Notes under the pieces: model-generated
Database searches by the model: none
The model's input: the letters and a program-made list of their open reading frames with translations, nothing else
What the model was told of the DNA's origin: nothing
Program-made: the position numbers and the translations under genes
Assembly (NCBI GenBank): GCA_024276425.1
Contig: JAJRXF010000032.1
Location: 1-50,006, forward strand
From: Actinomycetes bacterium
Lineage (GTDB): Bacteria > Actinomycetota > Acidimicrobiia > Acidimicrobiales > SZUA-35
DNA length: 50,006 bases
Direction of reading: 5' to 3'
Shown: positions 42,583 to 50,006 of the stretch, in pieces
How the letters are laid out: each line of letters begins with the position of its first letter
How positions within the stretch are numbered: the first letter of the stretch is position 1

Positions 42583-43314
42583 GGCAAGCCTGGTGGCGAT
42601 TGGGGTAATAAGCTGGGTGATCATTGGTGCTGGCCGAAGGTCATCCAGTATGGCTATCTCGGCGCACGCTGCTTCCTCCCGGCCCAGCCGAGAAAACACC
42701 ACGGCCCGGAAGGCTCGAGCATCGGCAAACTCTGGGTCAACGGCGACGGCGTCAGCCAGAGATTTTTCTCCCAAGGCTACGAACTGGGCGAAGGCATCGT
42801 CGTCCCCCGCCTGCTGAGCTGTTCCAGAAGCCAAAATTAGGAACCATCCCTTGTACGTCAGTGCCTCCACGTTCTGCGGGTCTTCGGCCAGGACACCATC
42901 AAAACAGGCCAGCGAATCCCGCAACTCACCAGACGACATGAGCTGCTGACAATTCAGCACTCGATCCCGTATTGTCTCATCGATTGTCCCAGTAAGCGAG
43001 CCAGTCGCTCCGCGTTCACCTACCGCCTGAGCCAAGAGCCAACCGGACCCGATGGCGAAAACTAAGAGCGCACCAATTGTCAGGGCAAGTCTGGTCAGCC
43101 TGCCGTCCTCCTCACCCCGGCCATCGCGGGATTCCGCCGCAGCGGCGAGCCCGTCAATCTTTCGAATGAGATCGGATGCCCGCACCGTGTAGTCATCCTT
43201 GAGAGCGCGATAGTCGAGTTCGCTGAGGTCGCCAGACTCATACTCGACCTCCAGGTCAGCGAGAGAGGCCAGCAGAAAGTCTCGCTCCTCAGTGAGTACG
43301 GTTAGTGAACTCAA
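42574..43314 (-). CDS. ccmI: CcmI-like TPR protein of cytochrome c maturation
   Basis: The N-terminus EERDFLLASLADLEVEYESGDLSELDYRALKDDYTVRASDLIRK has the coiled start of CcmI, followed by a membrane helix (about 77-97). The C-terminal half contains TPR-like repeats (SGELRDSLACFDGVLAEDPQNVEALTYKGW and LADAVAVDPEFADARAFRAVVFSRLG). CcmI holds apocytochrome c for the haem ligation step. It is the last gene of the ccm operon and overlaps ccmH by 4 nt. The name rests on position and layout, since this family is weakly conserved. Confidence 0.75.
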   Translation of the reverse strand: MSSLTVLTEERDFLLASLADLEVEYESGDLSELDYRALKDDYTVRASDLIRKIDGLAAAAESRDGRGEEDGRLTRLALTIGALLVFAIGSGWLLAQAVGERGATGSLTGTIDETIRDRVLNCQQLMSSGELRDSLACFDGVLAEDPQNVEALTYKGWFLILASGTAQQAGDDDAFAQFVALGEKSLADAVAVDPEFADARAFRAVVFSRLGREEAACAEIAILDDLRPAPMITQLITPIATRLACE

Positions 43315-43802
43315 GGCTGTTCCTTTGATGCGGGCACCTGCTCCAATGCTTGAGAAACAAGTTCGGCGTCGGCCTCGGTCGCTGGTCGCAAACCTTCGTC
43401 ACGGCGACGCAAAATAGACACAACCATCGCTGCCCCACCAACCGCCACGATGACGGGGAGAATCCACACTACGAGCGAAATACCCTCGGCTGGCGGGGTC
43501 AACAAAACCTTGCTTCCGTAGCTCCGAATTAGCTCATCACGAATTTCTTCGTCGCTCGCGCCGGCATTGACCTTGACCGAGATGAACTCTCGAATGGTGG
43601 CCGAGACCGCAGCATTGGACTCCGCCACGCTCTGACCTTGGCATTGAGGACAGGCATAGATTGTGCTCAAGTATTGGATTCGGTCGTCGCCCTCCAGAGG
43701 TCCGGAAGAACTAAAGCTGGCGACCGCAAGTAATGACAGGGCAAAGACCCCCAGGATCACCCAAGAAAGGGTCCGTTGTTCAAAGGGCTTCTTCGTACTC
43801 AT
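43311..43802 (-). CDS. ccmH: cytochrome c maturation protein CcmH (CycL)
   Basis: From ATG 43802 (163 aa): a membrane helix (about 14-30), the redox-active pair Cys51-x2-Cys54 in YACPQCQGQSVAESNA, then IREFISVKVNAGASDEEIRDELIRSYGSKVLLTPP and a C-terminal helix VWILPVIVAVGGAAMVV. This is the CcmH/CycL plan; the protein reduces apocytochrome haem-site cysteines with CcmG. Its start overlaps the ccmG stop (ATGA), and its end overlaps ccmI by 4 nt, giving tight coupling. Confidence 0.92.
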   Translation of the reverse strand: MSTKKPFEQRTLSWVILGVFALSLLAVASFSSSGPLEGDDRIQYLSTIYACPQCQGQSVAESNAAVSATIREFISVKVNAGASDEEIRDELIRSYGSKVLLTPPAEGISLVVWILPVIVAVGGAAMVVSILRRRDEGLRPATEADAELVSQALEQVPASKEQP

Positions 43803-44371
43803 CCGGTTCCTTCGATCACTGACATGACCTGATCGGCGGTAATGCCTCCCGTGTAATGGAGAACCACAATGCCATTGGGGTCCACAAGAAAGGTCTCGGG
43901 AACAGCTCGGATCTGAAAGTCGATGGGGATCTGAGGGTCGTTCATGACGGGCCAACCTCCACCCCTTTCTTCAAAGAAGGTCCGAACATTACTTTCGGAG
44001 TCGTTAAAGACCACGGCAACGAGATCCAGGTTGTTGTTGGCCTCACCCCACTGCTCTAGGGCGACAAGGTCGGGCTGTTCGGCCACACAGGGTGGACACC
44101 AGGTAGCAAAAAAGTTCACCAGCACCCATCTGCCTCGGGAGGCATCGATGTCGAATTCGCCTCCAAGCATGGCCTCACCAGAAATCTTAGGGACCCGCTT
44201 ACCCAGGAGCCGACTTGAGGGCGCATCGGCCGCACTGCCACCGAAGGCCAGCAGACCAACAAGACCGATTAGAACGACACCAACGGCCATTGCCAGCTTT
44301 CTCGTTGGCTTATGCTCCCTCGTCGGCTGACTCTGCTCCGGCTCAGCGGCCTCCATTGGATCCTCAGCCAC
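43799..44371 (-). CDS. ccmG: CcmG/DsbE thioredoxin-like protein
   Basis: A 190-residue protein with an N-terminal membrane anchor (about 26-43) and a thioredoxin fold with WVLVNFFATWCPPCVAEQPDL, where Cys92 and Cys95 form the active site, followed by the cis-Pro loop AVPETFLVDPNG. The GVVFND-type block VAVVFNDSESNVRTFFEE is typical of CcmG/ResA. It keeps apocytochrome c thiols reduced on the outer side of the membrane. It overlaps ccmF by 8 nt at its start and ccmH by 4 nt at its end. Confidence 0.92.
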   Translation of the reverse strand: MAEDPMEAAEPEQSQPTREHKPTRKLAMAVGVVLIGLVGLLAFGGSAADAPSSRLLGKRVPKISGEAMLGGEFDIDASRGRWVLVNFFATWCPPCVAEQPDLVALEQWGEANNNLDLVAVVFNDSESNVRTFFEERGGGWPVMNDPQIPIDFQIRAVPETFLVDPNGIVVLHYTGGITADQVMSVIEGTG

Positions 44372-46316
44372 TGGCCGCTCCTACCAACACGGCGGAGACC
44401 GCCTCGGTTCCACGACGTCTCTTTCCTGGGAAAATGGCCAGAATCGACCCGATTCCCATCAGAGCTCCGCCCGTCCATAGCCAACTAATCATGGGCCTAA
44501 CAATGATCCGTAAACGAATCGGACCCTCCGGATTCTCCGGTGTGGTGTCTAGAACCAGGAAGAGATCCTCGGTGAAGCCCGGCCGCACCGAAGGCGTCGG
44601 AACCACCATGCCAGATTGAAGGTAGCGAGTTTGGGCCGGGGTGTAGACATCTTCACCATCAATCAGGATCTCGGCGTAGATCCGTTGCCGGCGATCGTTC
44701 TGATCGGCCCGTAGCTCAAGGTAGGTGAACTCGTGGTTTTCGACAGTTACCGATTGGCCTGGTAGCAGAGTCGCACTGCGATCGGTCTTGTAGGCCTCGC
44801 TGCTGGCAACCCCCACGGCGATGAGCACCACCCCAATATGGACGATCATGCCCCCATTGGTTCGGCCGACTAGGCCCCGCCACCCCTGGCGTCTGGAGGC
44901 CAGGATGACCTGGCGAAGGGCGGCTCCGGCGGCAAACCCACCCAAACCGAAGGTCAAAACCGGGTAGAAACCTCGCGCCCCGAGCATCACCGCTACGAAC
45001 ATGGCCATGACAGCGGCCACCGCTGGCCAATAAAGCCGCTGGGAGAGCAATTCTGTGCTGGCCTTGCGCCATGGCAACACGGGGGCTGACGCCATGAGAA
45101 AGAGCATGACGAAGGCGATTGGTCGACCGAGAGAATCGAAGTAGGGCCGCCCGATGGTAAGACGAGTGTCGTTCCACGCCTCGGCGAGTAAGGGGAAAAC
45201 CGTACCGAGCAAGATGACGAAGGCGAGGGCTCCAAAGATCAGATTGTTGGCCAAGAACGAGGCCTCACGAGATAGGGGTGAGTCGATCGCCCCGGGTGAG
45301 CGCAATTCGTCCCCACGCCAGGCAATCAGCCCGATGCTTCCGCCAGCGACTACGCCAAAGAACACCAACAACCAGGGGCCAACGGCACCGTCGGCAAAGG
45401 CATGAACCGAATCGATAACGCCCGAACGTGTCAGGAACGTACCTAGGATCGTCAACGAGAACGTCGCGCACAACAGGGAAAGATTCCAGACCCTCAACAT
45501 TCCACGACGCTCTTGAACCATGACCGAGTGCAAATAGGCGGTCCCCGTCAACCAGGGCAGCAGCGATGCATTCTCAACTGGATCCCAGGCCCAGTAACCA
45601 CCCCAACCGAGAACCTCATAACTCCACCAAGCCCCGAGCACGATGCCAATCGTCAAGAAACCCCAGGCCGCGACCGTCCAGCGACGAGTCTCGATGAGCC
45701 AGCCTTCGCCCACCCGACCCGTTATCAGTGCCGCGGTAGCGAAGGAAAAGGGAACGGAAAAGCCGACGTAGCCCATGTAGAGCATCGGCGGATGGAAGGC
45801 CACAAGGATGTGATTCTGAAGGAGAGGGTTTGGTCCAGGGCCCTCAAAACCCACCGGGACCAAGGCCGGCACAAACGGATTGGCTGGACCAGTCATCAAC
45901 CCGAAGAAGAACGCACTGATGGCCAGCATGACCACCAGGGCCCAACCGAAAAGTGGATCATCGGACCGATCTCGGAACTTGATCAGCATCGCCGATATGT
46001 AGCCAGCCAGCAGAAGGACCCACAAGATGATTGAGCCTTCAAGAGCAGACCAAAGTGCGGCAAAGTTATATAGAGGTGGTGTGGCCGAGCTACCTACCCG
46101 TTGAACGTAGTCCACGGTGTAGTCGCGCTGGAAAAGAGCGACCTCCATGACAACAAACGCCCCGATGCCAGCGACCAACACCAGCCAGGCCCATTGGCGG
46201 ACGGGACGTAGTAGATGCAGTCGCTTGGTCGCGAGCGCATAGGTTCCTCCAAGAGCTCCCAAAATCGAGGCTGAGAGGCCAAGAACCGCAAAGCCATATC
46301 CGAGAGTTGAGTTCAT
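44364..46316 (-). CDS. ccmF: cytochrome c haem lyase CcmF
   Basis: A 650-residue multi-pass membrane protein with the haem-handling WWD-type signature GWGGYWAWDPVENASLLPWL, conserved LYNFAALWSALEGSIILW and HPPMLYMGYVGFSVPFSFA (His ligands), and ERRGMLRVWNLSLLCATFSLTILGTFLTRSGV, which are hallmarks of CcmF/NrfE. The C-terminal soluble part (YLELRADQNDRRQRIYAEI) precedes a last helix. It ligates haem from holo-CcmE to apocytochrome c with CcmH and CcmI. Start and stop both overlap the neighbouring genes. Confidence 0.95.
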   Translation of the reverse strand: MNSTLGYGFAVLGLSASILGALGGTYALATKRLHLLRPVRQWAWLVLVAGIGAFVVMEVALFQRDYTVDYVQRVGSSATPPLYNFAALWSALEGSIILWVLLLAGYISAMLIKFRDRSDDPLFGWALVVMLAISAFFFGLMTGPANPFVPALVPVGFEGPGPNPLLQNHILVAFHPPMLYMGYVGFSVPFSFATAALITGRVGEGWLIETRRWTVAAWGFLTIGIVLGAWWSYEVLGWGGYWAWDPVENASLLPWLTGTAYLHSVMVQERRGMLRVWNLSLLCATFSLTILGTFLTRSGVIDSVHAFADGAVGPWLLVFFGVVAGGSIGLIAWRGDELRSPGAIDSPLSREASFLANNLIFGALAFVILLGTVFPLLAEAWNDTRLTIGRPYFDSLGRPIAFVMLFLMASAPVLPWRKASTELLSQRLYWPAVAAVMAMFVAVMLGARGFYPVLTFGLGGFAAGAALRQVILASRRQGWRGLVGRTNGGMIVHIGVVLIAVGVASSEAYKTDRSATLLPGQSVTVENHEFTYLELRADQNDRRQRIYAEILIDGEDVYTPAQTRYLQSGMVVPTPSVRPGFTEDLFLVLDTTPENPEGPIRLRIIVRPMISWLWTGGALMGIGSILAIFPGKRRRGTEAVSAVLVGAASG

Positions 46317-46852
46317 GGCAGAACCCCATTTTCTCCGACACCTGGTCGGGATGAGTCACCCTCATTCTCCGCCACATAGGTCTCAGAGTGTTTGATCAAG
46401 ATCTGGGTTGACTCGAACACCCGACCGTTCCAGCGCCCCTCGACCACGACTGGCATACCCAATTCGAACAGGTCAGTCGGTTCTTCCCCGATATGACGAA
46501 TCTCGGCATTCACGTCGTTGAAAGACACCTCGAAACTGAGCACCCCAGTGGCGTCGGTAGAGGGCTCAGACACAACCACCCCCTGCATCCGGAAGGTTCG
46601 GTCTGCAAGTTCAGCCTTCTGCTCGATGGCCTCGTCCACGTTATAGAAATACACGCTTGCGCTCGAAAGAGCTTTGAACAACACGAACCCAAGAACCAGA
46701 ACCACACTGCCAATAAGCACCCAATTGCGAAGTTTGGCCCGGGACCCACGGGGGGAGGTTCGGACCTTTGGGGTGAGATCTAATGCCGGTGGGAGTTCAT
46801 CGTCGTTGGGGGCTATTCGGTGGGTGCCGGAGGCGTTCGATTTCCTAGTCAA
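46313..46852 (-). CDS. ccmE: haem chaperone CcmE
   Basis: An N-terminal membrane helix (about 44-63) is followed by the OB-fold domain: VYFYNVDEAIEQKAELADRTFRMQGVV, VSFNDVNAEIRHIGEEPTDLFELGMPVVVEGRW and FESTQILIKHSETY. His155 with Tyr159 gives the HxxxY haem-attachment motif of classical CcmE. The C-terminal tail is acidic. The start codon is TTG at 46852, supported by an 8-nt overlap with the end of ccmD. CcmE takes haem covalently from CcmABCD and passes it to CcmF. Confidence 0.93.
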   Translation of the reverse strand: MTRKSNASGTHRIAPNDDELPPALDLTPKVRTSPRGSRAKLRNWVLIGSVVLVLGFVLFKALSSASVYFYNVDEAIEQKAELADRTFRMQGVVVSEPSTDATGVLSFEVSFNDVNAEIRHIGEEPTDLFELGMPVVVEGRWNGRVFESTQILIKHSETYVAENEGDSSRPGVGENGVLP

Positions 46853-46973
46853 GGAATCGTCGATCTTGTTCAGGAAGCTGACCCGAAAGGGTTCGGCCCC
46901 GTTTAAGCATTTGAATGGCGTATAGGCCTAGGGTCCCAAACACAATCAGGTAGCCGGGAATCACGTACTGCAT
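46845..46973 (-). CDS. ccmD: small haem-export adaptor CcmD (42 aa)
   Basis: This 42-residue frame lies exactly between ccmC and ccmE. It reads MQYVIPGYLIVFGTLGLYAI, QMLKRGRTLSGQLPEQD and RRFLD: an N-terminal single membrane helix ending in Tyr, then a basic amphipathic tail, the usual CcmD plan. The ATG shares one base with the TGA of ccmC, and its TAG overlaps the ccmE start. CcmD holds CcmE to CcmC during haem transfer. It is easily missed because of its length. Confidence 0.88.
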   Translation of the reverse strand: MQYVIPGYLIVFGTLGLYAIQMLKRGRTLSGQLPEQDRRFLD

Positions 46974-47776
46974 CAGATGCCTCCTTGGGCAAGACCGGAA
47001 GAACTTCCTTCGCTGCGTCGCTCCCGAAGGGCAACCTCAAGCTGGCGCTCATCGACTTGGTACTGAAGCCAGGCCAGTCGGAATCGATGGACAAGCAGCC
47101 AGGCAAACACGGCCATCATGGCAACAACGCCGACGAAAAACGAGAACATCATCAGCCCTTCGATTTGGGAGTCTAAGGGCTTGAGAGTTGATCCTTGGTG
47201 AAGGCCACGCCACCAAGAAACTGAATACTTTACGATGATGGTATTGGCGAATCCCACGATGCCGAGCACGGCTGCTCGTCGGGAGCGAGCGGTTGGATCC
47301 ATCTCAAGCTTGCGTACCGCGAGGTAACCGAGGTAGAGGACGAAGGAAACCGCAGTCGAGGTGAGCCGCGGGTCCCAAACCCAATATGCGCCCCAAGTAG
47401 GTCTACCCCACAGCATCCCGGTGACAAGCGTTAGTCCGAGGAAGAGAACACCGACCTCGGCAGCCGCGCCCGCCAACAGATCCCAGAAAACTGAGCCCTT
47501 CAGCAGGAACATCACGCTGCCGACAAGGGTGACGGTGAAGGCAATATACAAAGCGACAATCGCCACCGGAACATGAAGGTAGAACAACCGAACATTATCG
47601 CCCTGGAAAAGATCTGCTGGCGAAACGAACAGCCCGAGCACCACCAGGACCACGCTGGCGACAATGGCGACCACGCCGAGGGCTCTGGTGAGTTCGGAAC
47701 TGGTCGACACAACGCGTCCCTCTTGACCCAAAACGGTTCGTTTGACCCTCGGCCCGTCTAGTTCACTAGCATTCAT
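46973..47776 (-). CDS. ccmC: haem handling protein CcmC
   Basis: A 267-residue protein with six membrane helices and the WWD signature MLWGRPTWGAYWVWDPRLTS, flanked by haem-ligand His residues in LFYLHVPVA and WWRGLHQGST. This is CcmC, which loads haem on CcmE. The N-terminus (MNASELDGPRVKRTV) is longer than usual; a start near VVSTSSELTRALG is possible. It lies 38 nt after ccmB, a gap occupied partly by a 17-bp duplication. Confidence 0.93.
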   Translation of the reverse strand: MNASELDGPRVKRTVLGQEGRVVSTSSELTRALGVVAIVASVVLVVLGLFVSPADLFQGDNVRLFYLHVPVAIVALYIAFTVTLVGSVMFLLKGSVFWDLLAGAAAEVGVLFLGLTLVTGMLWGRPTWGAYWVWDPRLTSTAVSFVLYLGYLAVRKLEMDPTARSRRAAVLGIVGFANTIIVKYSVSWWRGLHQGSTLKPLDSQIEGLMMFSFFVGVVAMMAVFAWLLVHRFRLAWLQYQVDERQLEVALRERRSEGSSSGLAQGGI

Positions 47777-47794
47777 GGCTGCGCACCCACGCTG

Positions 47795-47828
47795 GCCTCA
47801 CGATTCTTCAAGCCTCACGATTCTTCAA
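47795..47828. repeat. 17-bp tandem duplication at the ccmB stop
   Basis: GCCTCACGATTCTTCAA is repeated perfectly (47795-47811, 47812-47828). The second copy covers the last codons and TGA of ccmB on the minus strand; the first is non-coding debris. Confidence 0.85.
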
Positions 47829-48507
47829 GTAGGGAGCCGAAGAACAGAATTCCCGCTCCAAGGTAAAGGAGAGCGAAAGCACCCAAGAACCCCGCCCATG
47901 GCCACCCGTCAGATGCCGACCCATACAGGGCAGATTCCGTTGCACGAGTAGCCCCAAGCAGGACCGGGGCGAGCACGGGGAGGACAAGAAGGGGAACGAG
48001 TGTGTCGCGAACCCGAATTCCGGCTCCCAACGCCGCATATAGCGTACCGGCTGCCGACAAAGCAAAGGTGGTCGCCACCAGCACCGCTACGAGTAACAAT
48101 GGGTGCTCAATGGTCGCCCCATACAACAACAGAGCACCTCCTCCGATCACCAGTTCAAGGACTACGAGTTCTGCAGAGATGGCCAGCATTTTCCCTAGGA
48201 ACACCCCAGCTGGATCCAATCCAGCCAACTGGAGCGCATCGAGATTCCCATCCTCGGCCTCAATGGCAAATGCCCGGCCAAGAGCTAGCAGGCTAGAGAA
48301 AAGTACTGCCAGCCAGAACAGGGCAGGAGAGACGTCTTCCAGAACGGTTCGGCGATCCCTTCCTTGGACAATACGCTCCGGTGAGATTCCGAATCCAAAG
48401 AGAATGAGAACTAAGAGCCCAAAGGGTAAAACCTGAGCAGTAAGGATTCGTGAAGTCCATTCGATGCGCAAATCCTTGAGCGCAACCAACCCTGCGTCAC
48501 GCAACAT
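47815..48507 (-). CDS. ccmB: haem exporter membrane subunit CcmB
   Basis: The ABC permease CcmB has about six membrane helices. Seen here are the conserved start MLRDAGLVALKDLRIEWTSR, LEDVSPALFWLAVLFSSLLALGRAFAIEAEDGNLDALQLAGL and RVRDTLVPLLVLPVLAPVLLGAT. ATG 48507 is preceded by GGAG 7 nt upstream and overlaps the ccmA end by 11 nt; an in-frame TTG at 48540 is less likely. 230 aa is normal. With CcmA it forms the ATP-driven complex that releases holo-CcmE. Confidence 0.93.
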   Translation of the reverse strand: MLRDAGLVALKDLRIEWTSRILTAQVLPFGLLVLILFGFGISPERIVQGRDRRTVLEDVSPALFWLAVLFSSLLALGRAFAIEAEDGNLDALQLAGLDPAGVFLGKMLAISAELVVLELVIGGGALLLYGATIEHPLLLVAVLVATTFALSAAGTLYAALGAGIRVRDTLVPLLVLPVLAPVLLGATRATESALYGSASDGWPWAGFLGAFALLYLGAGILFFGSLLEES

Positions 48508-49213
48508 CAGGAGACTCCGCAATGGCTCGTCCGCCAGCAATCGTTACCGTTCGGGCGCCAAGGTCGACCACCCGATCAACCTCATGCGACGCAACCAACA
48601 CGGTCGCTCCCGCCGCTGCGGCATCGAGGACCAGATTGTCAACCAGCCCTCTCCCCTCCTGGTCCAACCCCGAGTGAGGCTCATCCAACAACCACAAACT
48701 TGGTCGACGACAGACAACAATCGCCATCGCAGTACGCCGCCGCTGACCGGCCGACAGCCCCGATACCTTAACCGAACGTAACCTTCCAGCTAAACCAAAG
48801 CGGTCCATAACAACATCGACCATCCCCGGGTCGGCTTGATTGGCTTTCGCCCAGAAACGAATGTTCTGCTCAACCGAGAGTTCATCATAAAGCGACGTCT
48901 TGTGACCGAGCAGACCAACTTGTCGTCGTAGGAGCCGCCGCGATGAGCGAAGACCCAGATCGTGACCGAGTACTCGACCGGACCCTCCGGACAAAGGGGC
49001 CAGGCCAGCGCACAGACGAAGCAATGTCGATTTTCCTGCACCGTTTGGGCCGCGCAGGAGGATCACCTCGCTCGCCTCGATTCGTAGGTTGATCCCAGCC
49101 AGAGCCGGGAATCGTCCGATAAGGCTGACGACCCCGTCGAGCACTATTGCTGGCTCGGTTAAGGAGCCTTGGGCGAAGTTCTGTGGTGAAGACTGTTGCG
49201 AGGAGAATGTCAC
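48497..49213 (-). CDS. ccmA: haem exporter ATPase CcmA
   Basis: An ABC ATPase with Walker A LRGPNGAGKSTLLRL, Q-loop VGLLGHKTSLYDELSVEQNIRFW, signature LSAGQRRRTAMA, Walker B LWLLDEPHSGLD and switch His in VASHEVDRV. GHKTSLYDELSVEQN is typical of CcmA. The frame is open to 49252, but GTG 49213 is preferred: it lies 9 nt after TACAGT and removes an unlikely N-terminus. First gene of the nine-gene ccm operon. Confidence 0.93.
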   Translation of the reverse strand: MTFSSQQSSPQNFAQGSLTEPAIVLDGVVSLIGRFPALAGINLRIEASEVILLRGPNGAGKSTLLRLCAGLAPLSGGSGRVLGHDLGLRSSRRLLRRQVGLLGHKTSLYDELSVEQNIRFWAKANQADPGMVDVVMDRFGLAGRLRSVKVSGLSAGQRRRTAMAIVVCRRPSLWLLDEPHSGLDQEGRGLVDNLVLDAAAAGATVLVASHEVDRVVDLGARTVTIAGGRAIAESPDVA

Positions 49214-49222
49214 GACCCTAAG

Positions 49223-49228
49223 ACTGTA
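49223..49228 (-). promoter_or_regulatory. -10 hexamer TACAGT of the ccm operon
   Basis: TACAGT on the minus strand ends 9 nt before GTG 49213 and is the best candidate promoter element for ccmA-I. A matching -35 is not clear. Confidence 0.35.
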
Positions 49229-49275
49229 GAGCCGGGGAACAAAGGGGTGCACCCTTGGGCTGCCCTCTCACCCTC

Positions 49276-49281
49276 TAGTAT
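49276..49281 (+). promoter_or_regulatory. -10 hexamer TAGTAT of the sortase gene
   Basis: TAGTAT ends 10 nt before ATG 49292, in the 78-bp gap divergent from the ccm operon. Confidence 0.35.
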
Positions 49282-49291
49282 CTCCAAGGTC

Positions 49292-50006
49292 ATGACTCAA
49301 CGAACCGCTTCGATCATTGGTGGAATAGGCCGAACTCTTATCGCCTTCGGCCTCATTACCCTATCTTTCACTGCTTTTCAGCTTTGGGGCACGGGCCTGC
49401 AAGAATCTCGCGCTCAGGATTCACTCGAGAACGATTTTGAATCCCGGCTCGCCGAGGTCGAGCAACGAGCAGCCGAATTGGGACTGTCTAATGCCATCAC
49501 CGGTCCCGCATCTGCTCCTGGGTCTGACTCAGTCGAGGTCTCAGCAGAAGCCGAGCCAACAAGAAATGAGCTGACAGAGGATACCGACGACCCAGTAATG
49601 GCTGGTGCCGAACCCAGGCAGTCGATGGACCCTGCATTCGCAGAACTATTGCGGGTCGAGGAGGGGGCTGTGATGGGGAACATCAACATCCCCGCCATTG
49701 GGGTGCAGCGCCACATGATTGAAGGAATCGGACGGGACGACCTTCGAAAGGGTCCGGGCCACTACCCCGGCACGGCACTTCCCGGCCAAGCGGGCAACTC
49801 GGCCATTGCCGGGCACCGAACAACCTATGGTGCCCCCTTTGGTGACCTCGATCTGCTTCAGCCAGGCGATGAAATTATTGTCACCACCCTTCAGGGTGAA
49901 TTTCGCTATGAGGTGATGGGTTATCCCGGCGAGGACGGTGAGGAAGTTGGCTACTTCATTGTACGCCCGGACCAGGTGGAGGTTCTGCAGGACTATGGGG
50001 ACAATC
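49292..50006 (+). CDS. class E-like sortase, 5' part
   Basis: The protein starts MTQRTASIIGGIGRTLIAFG with a signal-anchor helix (about 8-30), then an acidic Ser/Glu-rich linker (about 35-125) and the sortase barrel: MGNINIPAIGVQRHMIEGIGRDDLRKGPGHYPGTALPGQAGNSAIAGHRTTYGAPFGDLDLL. AGHRTTYGAPF holds the catalytic His. The catalytic Cys and Arg lie beyond the window, where the frame is still open. Class E sortases attach proteins with LAxTG-type signals to the actinobacterial wall. No sortase substrate with such a signal is seen in this window. Confidence 0.88.
   Translation, partial: MTQRTASIIGGIGRTLIAFGLITLSFTAFQLWGTGLQESRAQDSLENDFESRLAEVEQRAAELGLSNAITGPASAPGSDSVEVSAEAEPTRNELTEDTDDPVMAGAEPRQSMDPAFAELLRVEEGAVMGNINIPAIGVQRHMIEGIGRDDLRKGPGHYPGTALPGQAGNSAIAGHRTTYGAPFGDLDLLQPGDEIIVTTLQGEFRYEVMGYPGEDGEEVGYFIVRPDQVEVLQDYGDN

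Noticed and set aside
1-50006. tRNA, rRNA, insertion sequence or prophage
   Set aside because: All gaps between genes are under 200 bases and none shows a cloverleaf, transposase or integrase remnant.

Overview
The window reads as chromosomal DNA of an actinobacterium, most likely of the class Acidimicrobiia. The support is a WhiB1-type regulator beside a PdtaS-type kinase, DUF3107, DUF2510, DUF3048 and DUF4214 proteins, an actinobacterial coproporphyrin ferrochelatase, and a complete System I (Ccm) cytochrome c maturation operon, where most other actinobacteria use System II. Base composition is moderately high in GC by eye and even throughout. I see no rRNA, tRNA, insertion sequence, phage gene or CRISPR array, and no gene-free stretch over 300 bases.

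Layout. 1-4,946: 3' end of a ParE/GyrB-type topoisomerase gene, a small unknown ORF, a wrecked HelD-type helicase, a DUF2510 membrane protein, an EEP-family hydrolase and ferrochelatase. 4,969-10,558: a GH16 lipoprotein glycosidase behind a UbiB-family kinase, a small HExxH protein, and a two-component system whose kinase has an internal stop. 10,621-15,816: a DUF1800/DUF1501 secreted pair, a RecB-like Fe-S nuclease, a tiny DUF2510 protein and a degenerate Hsp70-like ATPase. 15,863-24,525: M20 peptidase, etfBA, lipid kinase, GDPD phosphodiesterase, whiB1, an MFS exporter, and a PdtaS-like kinase that also has an internal stop. 24,621-28,766: two ArsA/Get3-like ATPases, DUF3107, Mrp and a SufR-like regulator. 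28,873-42,524: envelope and catabolic genes including a DUF4214-DUF3048 fusion, CorA, an N-acyl-D-amino-acid deacylase-like amidohydrolase, a broken NUDIX gene, a molybdopterin oxidoreductase with an internal stop, and an adenosine deaminase-methyltransferase fusion. 42,574-49,213: ccmA to ccmI in order on the minus strand, including a 42-residue ccmD. 49,292-end: 5' part of a class E-like sortase.

Three patterns run through the window. (1) Five genes are disrupted: four carry an in-frame stop in an otherwise conserved reading frame, and one has a large internal deletion. (2) At least ten short tandem or direct duplications (7-20 bp, plus one 81-bp unit) lie at convergent gene ends, at start or stop codons and in weakly constrained coding segments, which suggests frequent slippage-type duplication. 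(3) A TANNNT -10 hexamer sits 6-7 nt before the start codon of about a dozen genes, so leaderless mRNAs are probably common; this regularity also decides several GTG and TTG starts. I did not find a clear new multi-gene defence or mobile system. The most unusual single items are the deaminase-methyltransferase fusion, the ArsA-like ATPase with no canonical start and an altered Walker A lysine, and the two broken sensor kinases.
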